Position numbers and translations under genes: made by a program | Notes under the pieces: generated by a model | Told to the model about the DNA's origin: nothing | The model's input: the letters and a program-made list of their open reading frames with translations, nothing else | Database searches by the model: none | Part shown: positions 1 to 8,097 of the stretch, piece by piece | How the letters are laid out: each line of letters starts with the position of its first letter | Position numbering within the stretch: the first letter of the stretch is position 1 | Assembly (NCBI GenBank): GCA_002333205.1 | Contig: DDAD01000082.1 | Location: forward strand, 8,943-19,175 | DNA: 10,233 nucleotides | Source: Pedobacter sp. UBA2067 | GTDB taxonomy: Bacteria; Bacteroidota; Bacteroidia; Sphingobacteriales; Sphingobacteriaceae | Direction of reading: 5' to 3'

Positions 1-825
1 ACCGATGCCTTCTTCTCGACGTGTCGTATGAATGTTATTGCTACCCATTTGATTAAAGCTTCCTGGAGGTAATGGCACTGGTAATGGTTTAAAGTCCCAT
101 TTAGTACTTGCTGGTATAATTGGATCTTCTTGATAAGGGTAGTCCGGAAACAGGTTTGCAGTTATTTCGGGTCCGAACTTGTTGAGGATGTTGGTCATGT
201 AAAATTCATCAGATCCCATAGCGAGTACAGCTGACATCTGTTTAAGCAGTAAAGCGCATTTTAATGGTGTCCAGTCTTCAGGTTTAAAGTCCAGAATTTT
301 GTATTCTATAGGAAGGTCTTTTGGAGCAAGGTTGTGTATGAAGTCATTGATGCCTTCCGTATAAGCCAGCAACATCTTTTTGGAAAGCGGGTCTTCCATC
401 ATGCCTTTCAGGGAATTTTCGGCACCGTATACCATACCCATCCGACGCTGGTAGCGGTCTAGTTCTATTGCTTTTTTGCCAACGACCTCCGATAAACGCC
501 CTGCTGCATACCTGGTTTGAAAGTCCATCTGCCATAGTCGGTGCATAGCGGTAACATAGCCTTGGGCATAATAAAGGTCATGGTCATTCTGCGCGAAAAT
601 ATGGGGAATCATGCGAGCATCAAAAATGATGTCCACATCTGCTGTCGTATGCTTTAGCACAAGCTTCTGCTGCGGTTTAACGCGCATGCTTTCGGCATTC
701 TGCCAGAATCCTTTGAATGGATCCAGGAACCTGATGATGGGCGGGAGGTCACCGAATTTGGTATTAAAGCAGTAAATTAAGAGTATTGGAATGATCAGGC
801 AGATCAGGGCTTTAATTTTATTCAT
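1..825 (-). CDS. Penicillin acylase family protein (N-terminal part, cut by the left window edge)
   Basis: The minus strand is open from the ATG at 825 to position 1, giving 275 residues with the C-terminal part missing. Penicillin acylases are N-terminal-nucleophile amidohydrolases of the cell envelope or periplasm. They self-cleave into alpha and beta chains and hydrolyse amide bonds in beta-lactams, acyl-homoserine lactones or peptides; the substrate here cannot be told. Residues 6-19 form a hydrophobic segment, probably an export signal or membrane anchor; it ends in IYC, a poor lipobox. The alpha-chain block is clear: IPHIFAQND (73-81), YYAQGYV (85-91), RLWQMDF (96-102), AAGRLSEVVG (107-116). 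The MGSNN motif at 260-264 supplies Ser262 (codon 42-40), the predicted cleavage site and nucleophile. Only 13 residues follow it, and they lack the usual Trp and VSGxKT-like continuation. The start is the only ATG near the hydrophobic segment; no Shine-Dalgarno is visible. The gene is divergent from the TonB receptor. Family call is firm, specificity unknown. Confidence 0.88.
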   Translation of the reverse strand, partial: MNKIKALICLIIPILLIYCFNTKFGDLPPIIRFLDPFKGFWQNAESMRVKPQQKLVLKHTTADVDIIFDARMIPHIFAQNDHDLYYAQGYVTAMHRLWQMDFQTRYAAGRLSEVVGKKAIELDRYQRRMGMVYGAENSLKGMMEDPLSKKMLLAYTEGINDFIHNLAPKDLPIEYKILDFKPEDWTPLKCALLLKQMSAVLAMGSDEFYMTNILNKFGPEITANLFPDYPYQEDPIIPASTKWDFKPLPVPLPPGSFNQMGSNNIHTTRREEGIG

Positions 826-1157
826 TTGCTGAATTATTAAGCTGGTAAGGTGAAGGTCTATTTGGCACGGACAGCAATTTAAATTATTGTGAGAAGATAA
901 CAAAGATCTCTTATTCAAATTTCTTAAAGATTAAATCTTCGTAATTCCATAATGTATTTTCATCTGGCTCTTTTCTAGTTACTTGTTTGTAGCGAACTGA
1001 TCTTTTAACCATTTTAAACCTGCAGCTTTGTTAAACTTGAGGAAGGTTAATATCGATGATTTTAGTTTCTTGTTAATACATTACGAGACAGCGGGAAAAT
1101 ACATGTTTATTGTGTAAAAGTTTTTTATATTAGATACACAACCAAATAAACTATTGT
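826..1157. other. AT-rich divergent intergenic region
   Basis: This 332-bp gap lies between the divergently transcribed penicillin-acylase-family gene and the TonB-dependent receptor gene, so it must hold both promoters. I see no open reading frame with coding character, no RNA gene and no strong hairpin. The only structure I could pick out is a perfect 7-bp inverted repeat close to the receptor start, listed separately. No good match to the Bacteroidota promoter consensus (TTTG, then TAnnTTTG) was found on either strand. Confidence 0.6.
1110..1141 (+). promoter_or_regulatory. Candidate promoter/operator with 7-bp inverted repeat before the receptor gene
   Basis: TTGTGTA (1110-1116) and TACACAA (1135-1141) are perfect reverse complements separated by 18 bp, ending 16 bp before the receptor ATG. 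TTG at 1110-1112 followed 18 bp later by TAGATACA (1131-1138) resembles a weak Bacteroidota -33/-7 pair, but it matches the TAnnTTTG consensus only partly. The repeat could be an operator; a chance match of this size in 332 bp is not improbable. Low confidence. Confidence 0.25.
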
Positions 1158-4034
1158 ATGACGAAAAAAACTGCCAGGGCATTTTGTATGCTTTTGATGG
1201 TCTTCGGCACAGCTATGCTTGCGAAGGCTCAAGAAATTGTTGTAAGTGGTACAGTGACTGACAAATCGACGAAAGCTCCGCTAGCGGGCGTCAGTATCAC
1301 GGTTAAGGGTACGACCACCGGGGCGGCCTCTGGTCAGAACGGTGTATTTTCGATAACCGTCAGACAGGCTCCGGCCACATTGGTGTTTTCTTATGTTGGA
1401 TCTGCTACCGTAGAGCGCCAAATTAGTGCTTCAAGTACAAACCTATCCGTTGAATTGGAGGAGACGACATTTTTAGGACAGGAGGTTGTTATCTCCGCTT
1501 CCAGAACGCCGGAGCGAATACTCGAATCTCCCGTTTCCATTGAGCGAATCAGTGCGTCAGCCGTACGGGATTTGCCCGCAGCAACGTTCTATGATGCCCT
1601 GGCAAATTTGAAAGGGGTGGAGATGAGTGCCCAAAGTTTGACCTTCAAATCCGTGAATACAAGAGGCTTTAATTCTAACGGAAATACCAGATTTAACCAG
1701 TTCGTTGATGGAATGGACAATCAAGCGCCAGGATTGAATTTTTCTGTAGGTAACATTGTGGGCCTCTCTGAATTGGATGTTGACAATGTAGAGCTTCTGC
1801 CGGGAGCAGCGTCGGCCTTGTACGGCGCGGGTGGTATTAATGGTACGCTCTTGATGACGTCGAAGAATCCATTTGACTATCAAGGTGCGAGTTTTGCTTT
1901 CAAGACTGGAATCAATCATGTAAATGACGACAACACCGGCACACAGCAGTTTAACCAGCTTGATGTTCGTTTAGCGAAAGCCTGGAATAAGAAATTTGGG
2001 ATTAAGACTGCCTTTTCATTCCTGCAGGCAAAAGATTGGAGCGCAACTGACACAAGAAATTTTGATAGAACGGCGCGGCAGCTTAAAGGCGGTGACCGGA
2101 ATTCAGATCCAAATTATGATGGGGTGAACGTTTATGGCGACGAGATTAGTCAGAATATGCTCAATGTGGCCCGGAGTGTAGAAAACCAAACCATTGCAGG
2201 TGTTCTACAAGCGACCGGCGGCACACTTGACATCAAAGAGTTCATGGACTTCAGGCTACCACCAACCGCAACGCCAGCAGAACAGGCGCAGCTACTTGGA
2301 AGTTTGCCTGCGGCGTTGAGACCCGCGGTTCAGAACTATTTACCTTTTTACCTCGGACTTAAAAATAACCTAATCCCTAATCAAGCCGTTTCCAGAACGG
2401 GGTATGCAGAGCAGGACCTGGTAGATTATGATACTAAATCTTTAAAAACCACCACCTCGTTACATTATCGTTTTAATGACAATATTGAAGCCATTGCACA
2501 AGCAAACTGGGGTACGGGTACATCGGTCTACACCGGAACGGACCGTTACTCGTTAAGGAATTTTTCTATTGGGCAGTTCAAGCTTGAACTTAAAGGGTCG
2601 GACTTCTTTCTGCGGGCTTATACCACGCAGGAACGATCTGGAGATGCCTACAATGCAACAATTCTTGGTACGTTCATCAATGAGGCCTGGAAGCCCTCTA
2701 CAACCTGGTTTCCGCAGTATATTGGCAATTATATTGGCGCGATTGCAGCTGGTCAGCCTGATGCTGCAGCCCAGCAATTCGCGCGTTCGCAGGCCGATGC
2801 AGGTCGTTTAATTCCTGGTACACCAGGGTTTGAAAGCGCAAAGATCGCGATCACGGAACGTTCAATTGGGCCTCAAAACGGCGCGAAATTTAATGATAAG
2901 ACAAACCTTTACCACTATGAAGGTATGTACAACTTCTCCAACATCTTCAATAATGTAGTGGAGTTCCAGGTTGGGGCCTCGTATAGAAACTATTTTCTAC
3001 ACTCAGATGGGACCATCTTCGATGATGCCACACGTGACATCACCATTGAAGAATATGGCGCCTTTGGTCAGATTGGAAAACGGTTGTTTAACGACAAATT
3101 CAAACTTACCTTCGCCGGCAGGTATGATAAAAGTCAGAACTTTGAGGGCCGTTTTACGCCCCGTATTACAGGCGTTTTGACAGTTGCACCAAACAACAAC
3201 ATCCGTGCCTCCTACCAAACCGGCTATAGAAACCCAACTACGCAGGACCAGTATATTGACCTTGCTGTGGGTGGCGGTGCTACACGCCTTATTGGAGGAT
3301 TACCGGAACTGCTTGACAAATATAATCTGATCGGCAACCCTGCTGTGACATCTGAGAGTTATAGGGCTTTGCTGGCATCAGCTGCTACTGGTGCTCCGAA
3401 CCCGGGTGTGCTAGAAACTTATTCTTTTGACACCAGGGGAGTACGTCCGGAGAGTGTACAATCTTATGAGTTGGGTTATAAAGGACTATTGGGCTCGAAA
3501 CTATTGATTGATACTTATGGTTACTATAGCATTTACAGTGACTTCATCAGTGCTGTGGAAATTTACCAGAATCCTTTGGCTACTGCAGTTAAATTCAATG
3601 TGCCGGTTAACTTAACTGAAGATGTAAAAACCTACGGCGCTGCATTTGGGCTGGACTATATTTTAGGAAAATACAACTTGAGTGGAAATGTTTCCTACAA
3701 CAAGATCAGCGATATTCCTGCCAACTTTATCAATACATTTAATACACCGGAACTCCGTTACAATTTTGGATTGGGTAACCGTGAAGTGTTCAAGAATGTC
3801 GGCTTCAACGTTCAATACAGATGGCAGGAGAAATTTACATGGAATTCTACTTTCGGCTCCGGAGATGTGCCAGCATTTGGTACAGTTGATGGACAGATTA
3901 GCTTTAAAATTCCATCAATCAACTCGACTCTTAAATTTGGCGGATCAAACCTGCTAAACAAATATTATAGTACGTCATTTGGGAACCCACTGGTTGGTGC
4001 TGTCTATTACACTTCCATTACCTTTAACCCATAA
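1158..4034 (+). CDS. TonB-dependent outer-membrane receptor with carboxypeptidase-regulatory-like N-terminal domain
   Basis: A 958-residue gated outer-membrane barrel that imports a ligand with energy from TonB-ExbBD; the ligand (metal chelate, vitamin or glycan) cannot be deduced. Residues 1-24 are a signal peptide with a hydrophobic core and cleavage after AKA, leaving Gln25. Residues about 27-100 form the beta-sandwich regulatory-like domain (SGTVTDKSTKAPLAGVSI, NGVFSI, LVFSYVG) common in Bacteroidota receptors. A TonB-box-like stretch (QEVVISA, 108-114) leads into the plug (about 118-238), with NTRGF (167-171), FVDGMDNQ (182-189) and VELLPGAASALYGAGGINGT (211-230). The rest is a beta-barrel of alternating aromatic strands ending TSITFNP; the last aromatic is third from the end. 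The ATG at 1158 places the signal peptide correctly; no Shine-Dalgarno is seen. It is not a typical SusC: no SusD gene follows, and an intrinsic terminator ends the unit 23 bp after the stop. Confidence 0.95.
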   Translation: MTKKTARAFCMLLMVFGTAMLAKAQEIVVSGTVTDKSTKAPLAGVSITVKGTTTGAASGQNGVFSITVRQAPATLVFSYVGSATVERQISASSTNLSVELEETTFLGQEVVISASRTPERILESPVSIERISASAVRDLPAATFYDALANLKGVEMSAQSLTFKSVNTRGFNSNGNTRFNQFVDGMDNQAPGLNFSVGNIVGLSELDVDNVELLPGAASALYGAGGINGTLLMTSKNPFDYQGASFAFKTGINHVNDDNTGTQQFNQLDVRLAKAWNKKFGIKTAFSFLQAKDWSATDTRNFDRTARQLKGGDRNSDPNYDGVNVYGDEISQNMLNVARSVENQTIAGVLQATGGTLDIKEFMDFRLPPTATPAEQAQLLGSLPAALRPAVQNYLPFYLGLKNNLIPNQAVSRTGYAEQDLVDYDTKSLKTTTSLHYRFNDNIEAIAQANWGTGTSVYTGTDRYSLRNFSIGQFKLELKGSDFFLRAYTTQERSGDAYNATILGTFINEAWKPSTTWFPQYIGNYIGAIAAGQPDAAAQQFARSQADAGRLIPGTPGFESAKIAITERSIGPQNGAKFNDKTNLYHYEGMYNFSNIFNNVVEFQVGASYRNYFLHSDGTIFDDATRDITIEEYGAFGQIGKRLFNDKFKLTFAGRYDKSQNFEGRFTPRITGVLTVAPNNNIRASYQTGYRNPTTQDQYIDLAVGGGATRLIGGLPELLDKYNLIGNPAVTSESYRALLASAATGAPNPGVLETYSFDTRGVRPESVQSYELGYKGLLGSKLLIDTYGYYSIYSDFISAVEIYQNPLATAVKFNVPVNLTEDVKTYGAAFGLDYILGKYNLSGNVSYNKISDIPANFINTFNTPELRYNFGLGNREVFKNVGFNVQYRWQEKFTWNSTFGSGDVPAFGTVDGQISFKIPSINSTLKFGGSNLLNKYYSTSFGNPLVGAVYYTSITFNP

Positions 4035-4057
4035 AAGGTTAATTTATCTGTTTTCAG

Positions 4058-4089
4058 GCCTGGGATTTATTCCAGGCTTTTTTATTTTT
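4058..4089 (+). terminator. Intrinsic terminator of the TonB receptor gene
   Basis: GCCTGG (4058-4063) pairs perfectly with CCAGGC (4072-4077). A further G-T and A-T pair can close the loop to TTTA. The hairpin is followed directly by TTTTTTATTTTT (4078-4089). It begins 23 bp after the receptor stop codon and points to a monocistronic receptor transcript, with glgB expressed from its own promoter in the following 130 bp. Confidence 0.88.
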
Positions 4090-4218
4090 AATTATTAGAC
4101 AAAAACCATCTTACTGAATTTAATGTTGATCTTTAGATAAGCTCAGTAGAGCGTTCGCCGGTTTTAGAGGGAAATCTAATCCATTGGGGGATTCTGCTAA
4201 GCTTGTAATTAGACCATA

Positions 4219-6201
4219 ATGGATAATTTGAAAAATAATATATCTTCTAGAAACACTCCCCCTCATCAGGCACTGCAAACTGCTGGCGCCGAGAACACCG
4301 TTTGGGTTCATAGTTTACTAACTGAATTTGATGTCGCACTGTTTATATCCGGAAAGCATTTTCGTTTATATGAGAAAATGGGCGCTCATGTACTGGTGCT
4401 AAATGGTACTCAAGGCACCTACTTTGCGGTTTGGGCACCGAATGCAAAACAGGTGAATGTTGCAGGGACTTTTAATGACTGGAACAAAACCAGTCATCAG
4501 CTATATAAACGCTGGGATGCTTCAGGTATTTGGGAAGGTTTTATTCCTGGCGTAAACCACGGGAGCTTGTATAAGTATGCAATTCATAGCTTTGAAGGTA
4601 TCTGGCTGGAGAAAGGCGATCCATTCGCAAGGCGCTGGGAACTTCCTCCCGGTACAGCTTCCATCGTATGGGACATAAACTACAAGTGGAAAGACAAAAC
4701 CTGGTTGAAAAAGCGGCCCAAAATCAATGCGCTCGATCAGCCGATCTCTGTTTATGAGGTGCATTTAGGCTCTTGGAAGCGGGATCCTTCAGAACCATCA
4801 AGAATTTTGACGTATAAGGAAGTTGCCGATACGTTGGTTTCCTATGTTCTGGAAATGGGTTTCACTCATGTGGAGTTAATGCCTGTAATGGAATATCCAT
4901 ATTTCCCATCTTGGGGATATCAAATTACCGGCTATTTCGCTGCAAGCTCCTTGCATGGTACACCAGAGGAGTTGATGTATCTGATTGAAGCGTTGCACAA
5001 GGCGAATATCGCAGTGATTATGGATTGGGTACCTTCACACTTCCCGGGGGATGCACATGGGCTGTACAAGTTTGATGGCACACATCTTTATGAACATGCG
5101 GACATGCGCAAGGGTTTTCACCCAGACTGGAAGTCTTATATCTTTAACTATGATCGTAATGAAGTCCGGTCGTTTTTGATCAGCAATGCCATGTTCTGGA
5201 TAGACCAGTATCATGCTGACGGGTTGCGTGTGGATGCAGTTGCGTCGATGTTATACTACACTTTTTCCAGGAAGCCAGAGGATGCCGGGACCAATATTCA
5301 TGGTGGGGTAGAGAACCTTGGTGCAATCCAATTTTTACAGGATATGAATGACGCAATTTATTCGAACTTTGAAGGTGTACAAACCATTGCAGAGGAGAGT
5401 AGCACCTATCCTGGGGTGACACGGCCGGTTTCAGAAAATGGCCTTGGCTTTGGCATGAAGTGGATGATGGGATGGATGAACGATACTTTAAAGTACTTTA
5501 AGCTCGATCCCATCAATCGGAGCTACCATCACCACAGACTTACGTTTTCCATCACTTATGCCTTTACAGAGCGGTTTATGTTGCCGTTTTCACATGACGA
5601 GGTCGTACATGGTAAATCTTCCATGATTTATAAAATGCCAGGTAACGAGTGGGAGAAGTTTGCGAACCTGCGCGCATTGTACGCATATATGTTTACCCAG
5701 CCAGGTACAAAGCTGTTGTTTATGGGGAACGAATTTGCCCAGAATAGTGAGTGGAACTTCAAGAAATCTTTAGATTGGCATTTGTTGCAATATGACTCTC
5801 ATGCCGGCATGCAACGTACCGTAAAAGCGTTGAATGCATTTTACAGAAAAGAGCCGGCACTATATGAGAAAGGCTTTTCTTATGATGGATTTGAATGGAT
5901 CAATGCTGATGATGTACAACACTCGGTGTACATCTACATGCGTAAAGGTAAAAAGGAGAAGGATACTTTAGTTATACTGATCAACCTGACACCTGTGTCC
6001 AGGGATCATTACAAGATTGGTGTGCCTGGTAAATCTAAGTGGAAGCAAGTATTTAATACGGATGATGAGGCCTTCTTTGGAAAAGGCAGAACAGTTGCAA
6101 CACCATATGTCCCAGCGGAAGATGTGTGCTATGGTCTTCCTTATTCGATCTTTATCGACCTTCCACCGCTTACAGCAATTGTGCTTAAACAAACGAAATA
6201 A
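4219..6201 (+). CDS. glgB: 1,4-alpha-glucan (glycogen) branching enzyme
   Basis: This 660-residue cytoplasmic enzyme cuts alpha-1,4 glucan chains and re-attaches them by alpha-1,6 bonds, making branches in glycogen (family GH13, EC 2.4.1.18). It has one N-terminal CBM48-type domain (about 65-150: YFAVWAPNAKQVNVAGTFNDW), the linker signature VYEVHLGSWKR (178-188), a GH13 barrel and a C-terminal beta-domain (about 560-657). Catalytic motifs are intact: DWVPSHFP (269-276), DGLRVDAVAS with nucleophile Asp339, IAEES with acid/base Glu392, and SHDEVVHGK with transition-state Asp460; FMGNEFAQ also matches the family. It is shorter than the 728-residue E. coli enzyme because the first of the two N-terminal sandwich domains is absent, as in many bacterial GlgBs. 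An in-frame TAG at 4210-4212 forces the start to 4219 or later; the N-terminus LTEFDVALF (34-42) fits the family. No glgA, glgC or glgX is adjacent. It converges on the glycolytic operon. Confidence 0.97.
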   Translation: MDNLKNNISSRNTPPHQALQTAGAENTVWVHSLLTEFDVALFISGKHFRLYEKMGAHVLVLNGTQGTYFAVWAPNAKQVNVAGTFNDWNKTSHQLYKRWDASGIWEGFIPGVNHGSLYKYAIHSFEGIWLEKGDPFARRWELPPGTASIVWDINYKWKDKTWLKKRPKINALDQPISVYEVHLGSWKRDPSEPSRILTYKEVADTLVSYVLEMGFTHVELMPVMEYPYFPSWGYQITGYFAASSLHGTPEELMYLIEALHKANIAVIMDWVPSHFPGDAHGLYKFDGTHLYEHADMRKGFHPDWKSYIFNYDRNEVRSFLISNAMFWIDQYHADGLRVDAVASMLYYTFSRKPEDAGTNIHGGVENLGAIQFLQDMNDAIYSNFEGVQTIAEESSTYPGVTRPVSENGLGFGMKWMMGWMNDTLKYFKLDPINRSYHHHRLTFSITYAFTERFMLPFSHDEVVHGKSSMIYKMPGNEWEKFANLRALYAYMFTQPGTKLLFMGNEFAQNSEWNFKKSLDWHLLQYDSHAGMQRTVKALNAFYRKEPALYEKGFSYDGFEWINADDVQHSVYIYMRKGKKEKDTLVILINLTPVSRDHYKIGVPGKSKWKQVFNTDDEAFFGKGRTVATPYVPAEDVCYGLPYSIFIDLPPLTAIVLKQTK

Positions 6202-6233
6202 AAAAAGGGATGTTCGGTAAGAACATCCCTTTT
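6200..6233 (-). terminator. Bidirectional intrinsic terminator between glgB and gapA
   Basis: GGGATGTTC (6207-6215) pairs perfectly with GAACATCCC (6221-6229) around the loop GGTAA. AAAA before and TTTT after extend the stem to 13 bp. On the minus strand the hairpin is followed by a run of seven T, making a strong terminator for the pfkA-kinase-gapA operon. On the plus strand only four T follow, so it should also stop glgB transcription but less strongly. It fills most of the 49-bp gap between the two convergent stop codons. Confidence 0.92.
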
Positions 6234-6250
6234 CTATGTCAAATTATATT

Positions 6251-7249
6251 TTAGATAGTTGCATAGTGCTCAACGAATTTCGCTAATGCAGCTGAGTAGC
6301 CCATTTCGTTATCATACCATGAAACAACTTTCACGAAGTTTTCGTTCAATGCGATACCTGCATCTGCATCAAAAATAGATGCATGCTCATCACCGATGAA
6401 GTCAGAAGAAACAACCTGATCTTCAGTGTAACCAAGAACACCTTTCAAGTAACCTTCAGAAGCTTCTTTCATTGCGTTTTTGATATCTTCGTAAGTAGCT
6501 GGTTTTTCTAAACGAACTGTTAAATCAACAACAGAAACATCAGAAACAGGAACGCGGAAAGCCATACCGGTAAGTTTACCTTTTAATTCAGGAATAACTT
6601 TGGTAACTGCTTTAGCTGCGCCAGTTGCAGAAGGGATGATGTTAGAGTAAGCACCACGGCCACCTCTCCAGTCTTTAGCAGAAGGTCCGTCAACAGTTTT
6701 CTGCGTAGCAGTTACAGCGTGAACTGTGCTCATTAAACCTTCAACAATACCGAACTTGTCGTTAAGTACTTTTGCAATAGGTGCAAGACAGTTTGTTGTA
6801 CAAGATGCGTTTGAAACAATTGTTTGGTCGGCAGTTAATTTGTCATGGTTAACGCCCATCACGTAAGTTGGAATAGAATCATCTTTAGCTGGAGCAGAAA
6901 GAACAACTTTCTTAGCACCTGCCTGGATGTGTTTCTTAGCATCAGCTTCAGTTAAGAATAAACCAGTTGACTCGATTACAACGTCAACACCAACATCATC
7001 CCATTTAAGGTTTGCAGGATCTTTTTCAGCAGTGATACGAATGGTTTTACCGTTTACTACTAAGTGTCCGTTCTCAACCTCGATGGTGCCATCAAAACGG
7101 CCGTGTGTTGAATCATATTTCAACATGTAAGCCATATAAGTTGGTTCTACAAGATCGTTTATCGCAACAACATCTAATCCTCTTTTAAGTGCAGCCCTGA
7201 AAACCAGTCTGCCGATACGACCGAAGCCGTTTATTCCAATTTTGCTCAT
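6251..7249 (-). CDS. gapA: Glyceraldehyde-3-phosphate dehydrogenase, type I (NAD-dependent)
   Basis: This 332-residue cytosolic enzyme is full length for the family. It oxidises glyceraldehyde 3-phosphate with phosphate and NAD+ to 1,3-bisphosphoglycerate in glycolysis. The Rossmann motif is INGFGRIGRLVFR (6-18), and AIND (29-32) carries Asp32, the residue that favours NAD+ over NADP+. The active site SNASCTTNCLAP carries catalytic Cys150, with the partner His177 in STVHAVTATQ. The C-terminal catalytic signature is also present (SWYDNEMGYS). It is the last gene of the operon: its ATG lies 4 nt after the stop of the kinase-like gene, leaving no room for a separate ribosome site, so translation is probably coupled. 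A strong hairpin follows the stop. Codon choice looks more restricted than in the neighbours, as expected of a highly expressed gene; this is an impression, not a calculation. Confidence 0.98.
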   Translation of the reverse strand: MSKIGINGFGRIGRLVFRAALKRGLDVVAINDLVEPTYMAYMLKYDSTHGRFDGTIEVENGHLVVNGKTIRITAEKDPANLKWDDVGVDVVIESTGLFLTEADAKKHIQAGAKKVVLSAPAKDDSIPTYVMGVNHDKLTADQTIVSNASCTTNCLAPIAKVLNDKFGIVEGLMSTVHAVTATQKTVDGPSAKDWRGGRGAYSNIIPSATGAAKAVTKVIPELKGKLTGMAFRVPVSDVSVVDLTVRLEKPATYEDIKNAMKEASEGYLKGVLGYTEDQVVSSDFIGDEHASIFDADAGIALNENFVKVVSWYDNEMGYSAALAKFVEHYATI

Positions 7250-7253
7250 TGTA

Positions 7254-8096
7254 CTAATTTGAATAATAGTTTAATAAATTATATATAGGTTCTTTAATAA
7301 TCGTGGTAATGTTAATCTGGTGCCTTTGAGCGACGGTTAGTAGACGATCTTCAAACTGTCCGGCAACACTACCAACAAAGTGTATTTCTTGTTCTGGGTA
7401 TTCCTTAATTGTAGGTAGCAGGTACGTCTTAATAAACTGATCAAATCCTTGATCAATGATCTCCTGGATTGCAGGATGCGACCTGTGTTCTACAAAGAAG
7501 TCGAAGAATGAGCTCAAAAACTGCTCGGGCATCGGCTTTCTATAGATTCTTTCAAGAATTAATGGACGATCCAGGTTAGATTTCTGCGTAAAAGCTTTGT
7601 GCAGGTCCTTTGGCAACTTGCCTTGTATGAACTTCTTCAGCAAAATTTTACCCAAGTGGATTGAAGACCCCTCGTCACCAAGAATAAAACCTAATCCAAA
7701 ATCGTTTTGTTTTGGAATTGTTCCATTGAAATATGCACAATTTGAGCCACTTCCAAGGACAGCTACGATTCCGCTATTGTTGTAGCATGCAGCGACCGCA
7801 GCACCATACAGATCATCTTTAACAGTGATTTCGCTGTACTTGAAAAATTTTGCGAGAATCTGCGCGAGTTCCTTGCTACGGGCTTCACTGCTTGCACCAG
7901 AAGCAAAGACGTAAATCTTTTTAATACGTTCCGCATTGTTGATGAGGATAGACTTCCTGTTCAGCGCGTCTAAGATGGTTTTCTCGTTATTGTGACATGG
8001 ATTGATACCGGGCATCGTACATTCTGCAACTGTTTTTCCCTCGCGGGCAATCTTCCAATGTGCAGCTTTCGAGCCACTGTATACAACTGCTACCAT
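7254..8096 (-). CDS. BadF/BadG/N-acetylglucosamine-kinase-like ASKHA protein with altered phosphate-1 loop
   Basis: This 280-residue cytosolic protein resembles the N-acetylglucosamine kinase/BadF-BadG-BcrA ATPase family, two-lobed ATP-dependent enzymes of the actin/hexokinase fold. Visible family motifs are the acidic catalytic region DDLYGAA (94-100), phosphate-2 loop VLGSGSNCAYFNG (113-125), GLGFILGDEGSS (134-145) and adenosine motif FVGSVAG (240-246). Odd: the phosphate-1 loop, normally an acidic D-x-G-x-T-K-T, reads VYSGSKAAHW (5-14), with Tyr6 where the metal-linked Asp is expected and Lys-Ala-Ala instead of Thr-Lys-Thr. It could be a kinase with altered chemistry, a hexosamine or glucose kinase of a divergent clade, or a non-catalytic sugar/ATP sensor. 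Its ATG follows the pfkA stop by one base (TAATATG), and gapA starts 4 nt after its own TAG, so it is surely co-expressed with glycolysis. Fold assignment is good; substrate and activity are unproven. Confidence 0.85.
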   Translation of the reverse strand: MVAVVYSGSKAAHWKIAREGKTVAECTMPGINPCHNNEKTILDALNRKSILINNAERIKKIYVFASGASSEARSKELAQILAKFFKYSEITVKDDLYGAAVAACYNNSGIVAVLGSGSNCAYFNGTIPKQNDFGLGFILGDEGSSIHLGKILLKKFIQGKLPKDLHKAFTQKSNLDRPLILERIYRKPMPEQFLSSFFDFFVEHRSHPAIQEIIDQGFDQFIKTYLLPTIKEYPEQEIHFVGSVAGQFEDRLLTVAQRHQINITTIIKEPIYNLLNYYSN

Positions 8097-8097
8097 A

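Noticed and set aside
6..825. Lipoprotein signal in the penicillin-acylase-family protein (IYC at 17-19)
   Set aside because: Tyr before the Cys does not fit the usual lipobox, which needs a small residue there.
1557..1919. 120-residue minus-strand open frame inside the TonB receptor gene
   Set aside because: It lies fully antisense to a well-supported plug domain and shows no recognisable motif or gene-like start context; a shadow frame.
4090..4218. Promoter of glgB
   Set aside because: A promoter must lie here because a terminator precedes it, but no stretch matches TAnnTTTG with a properly spaced TTG well enough to name a site.
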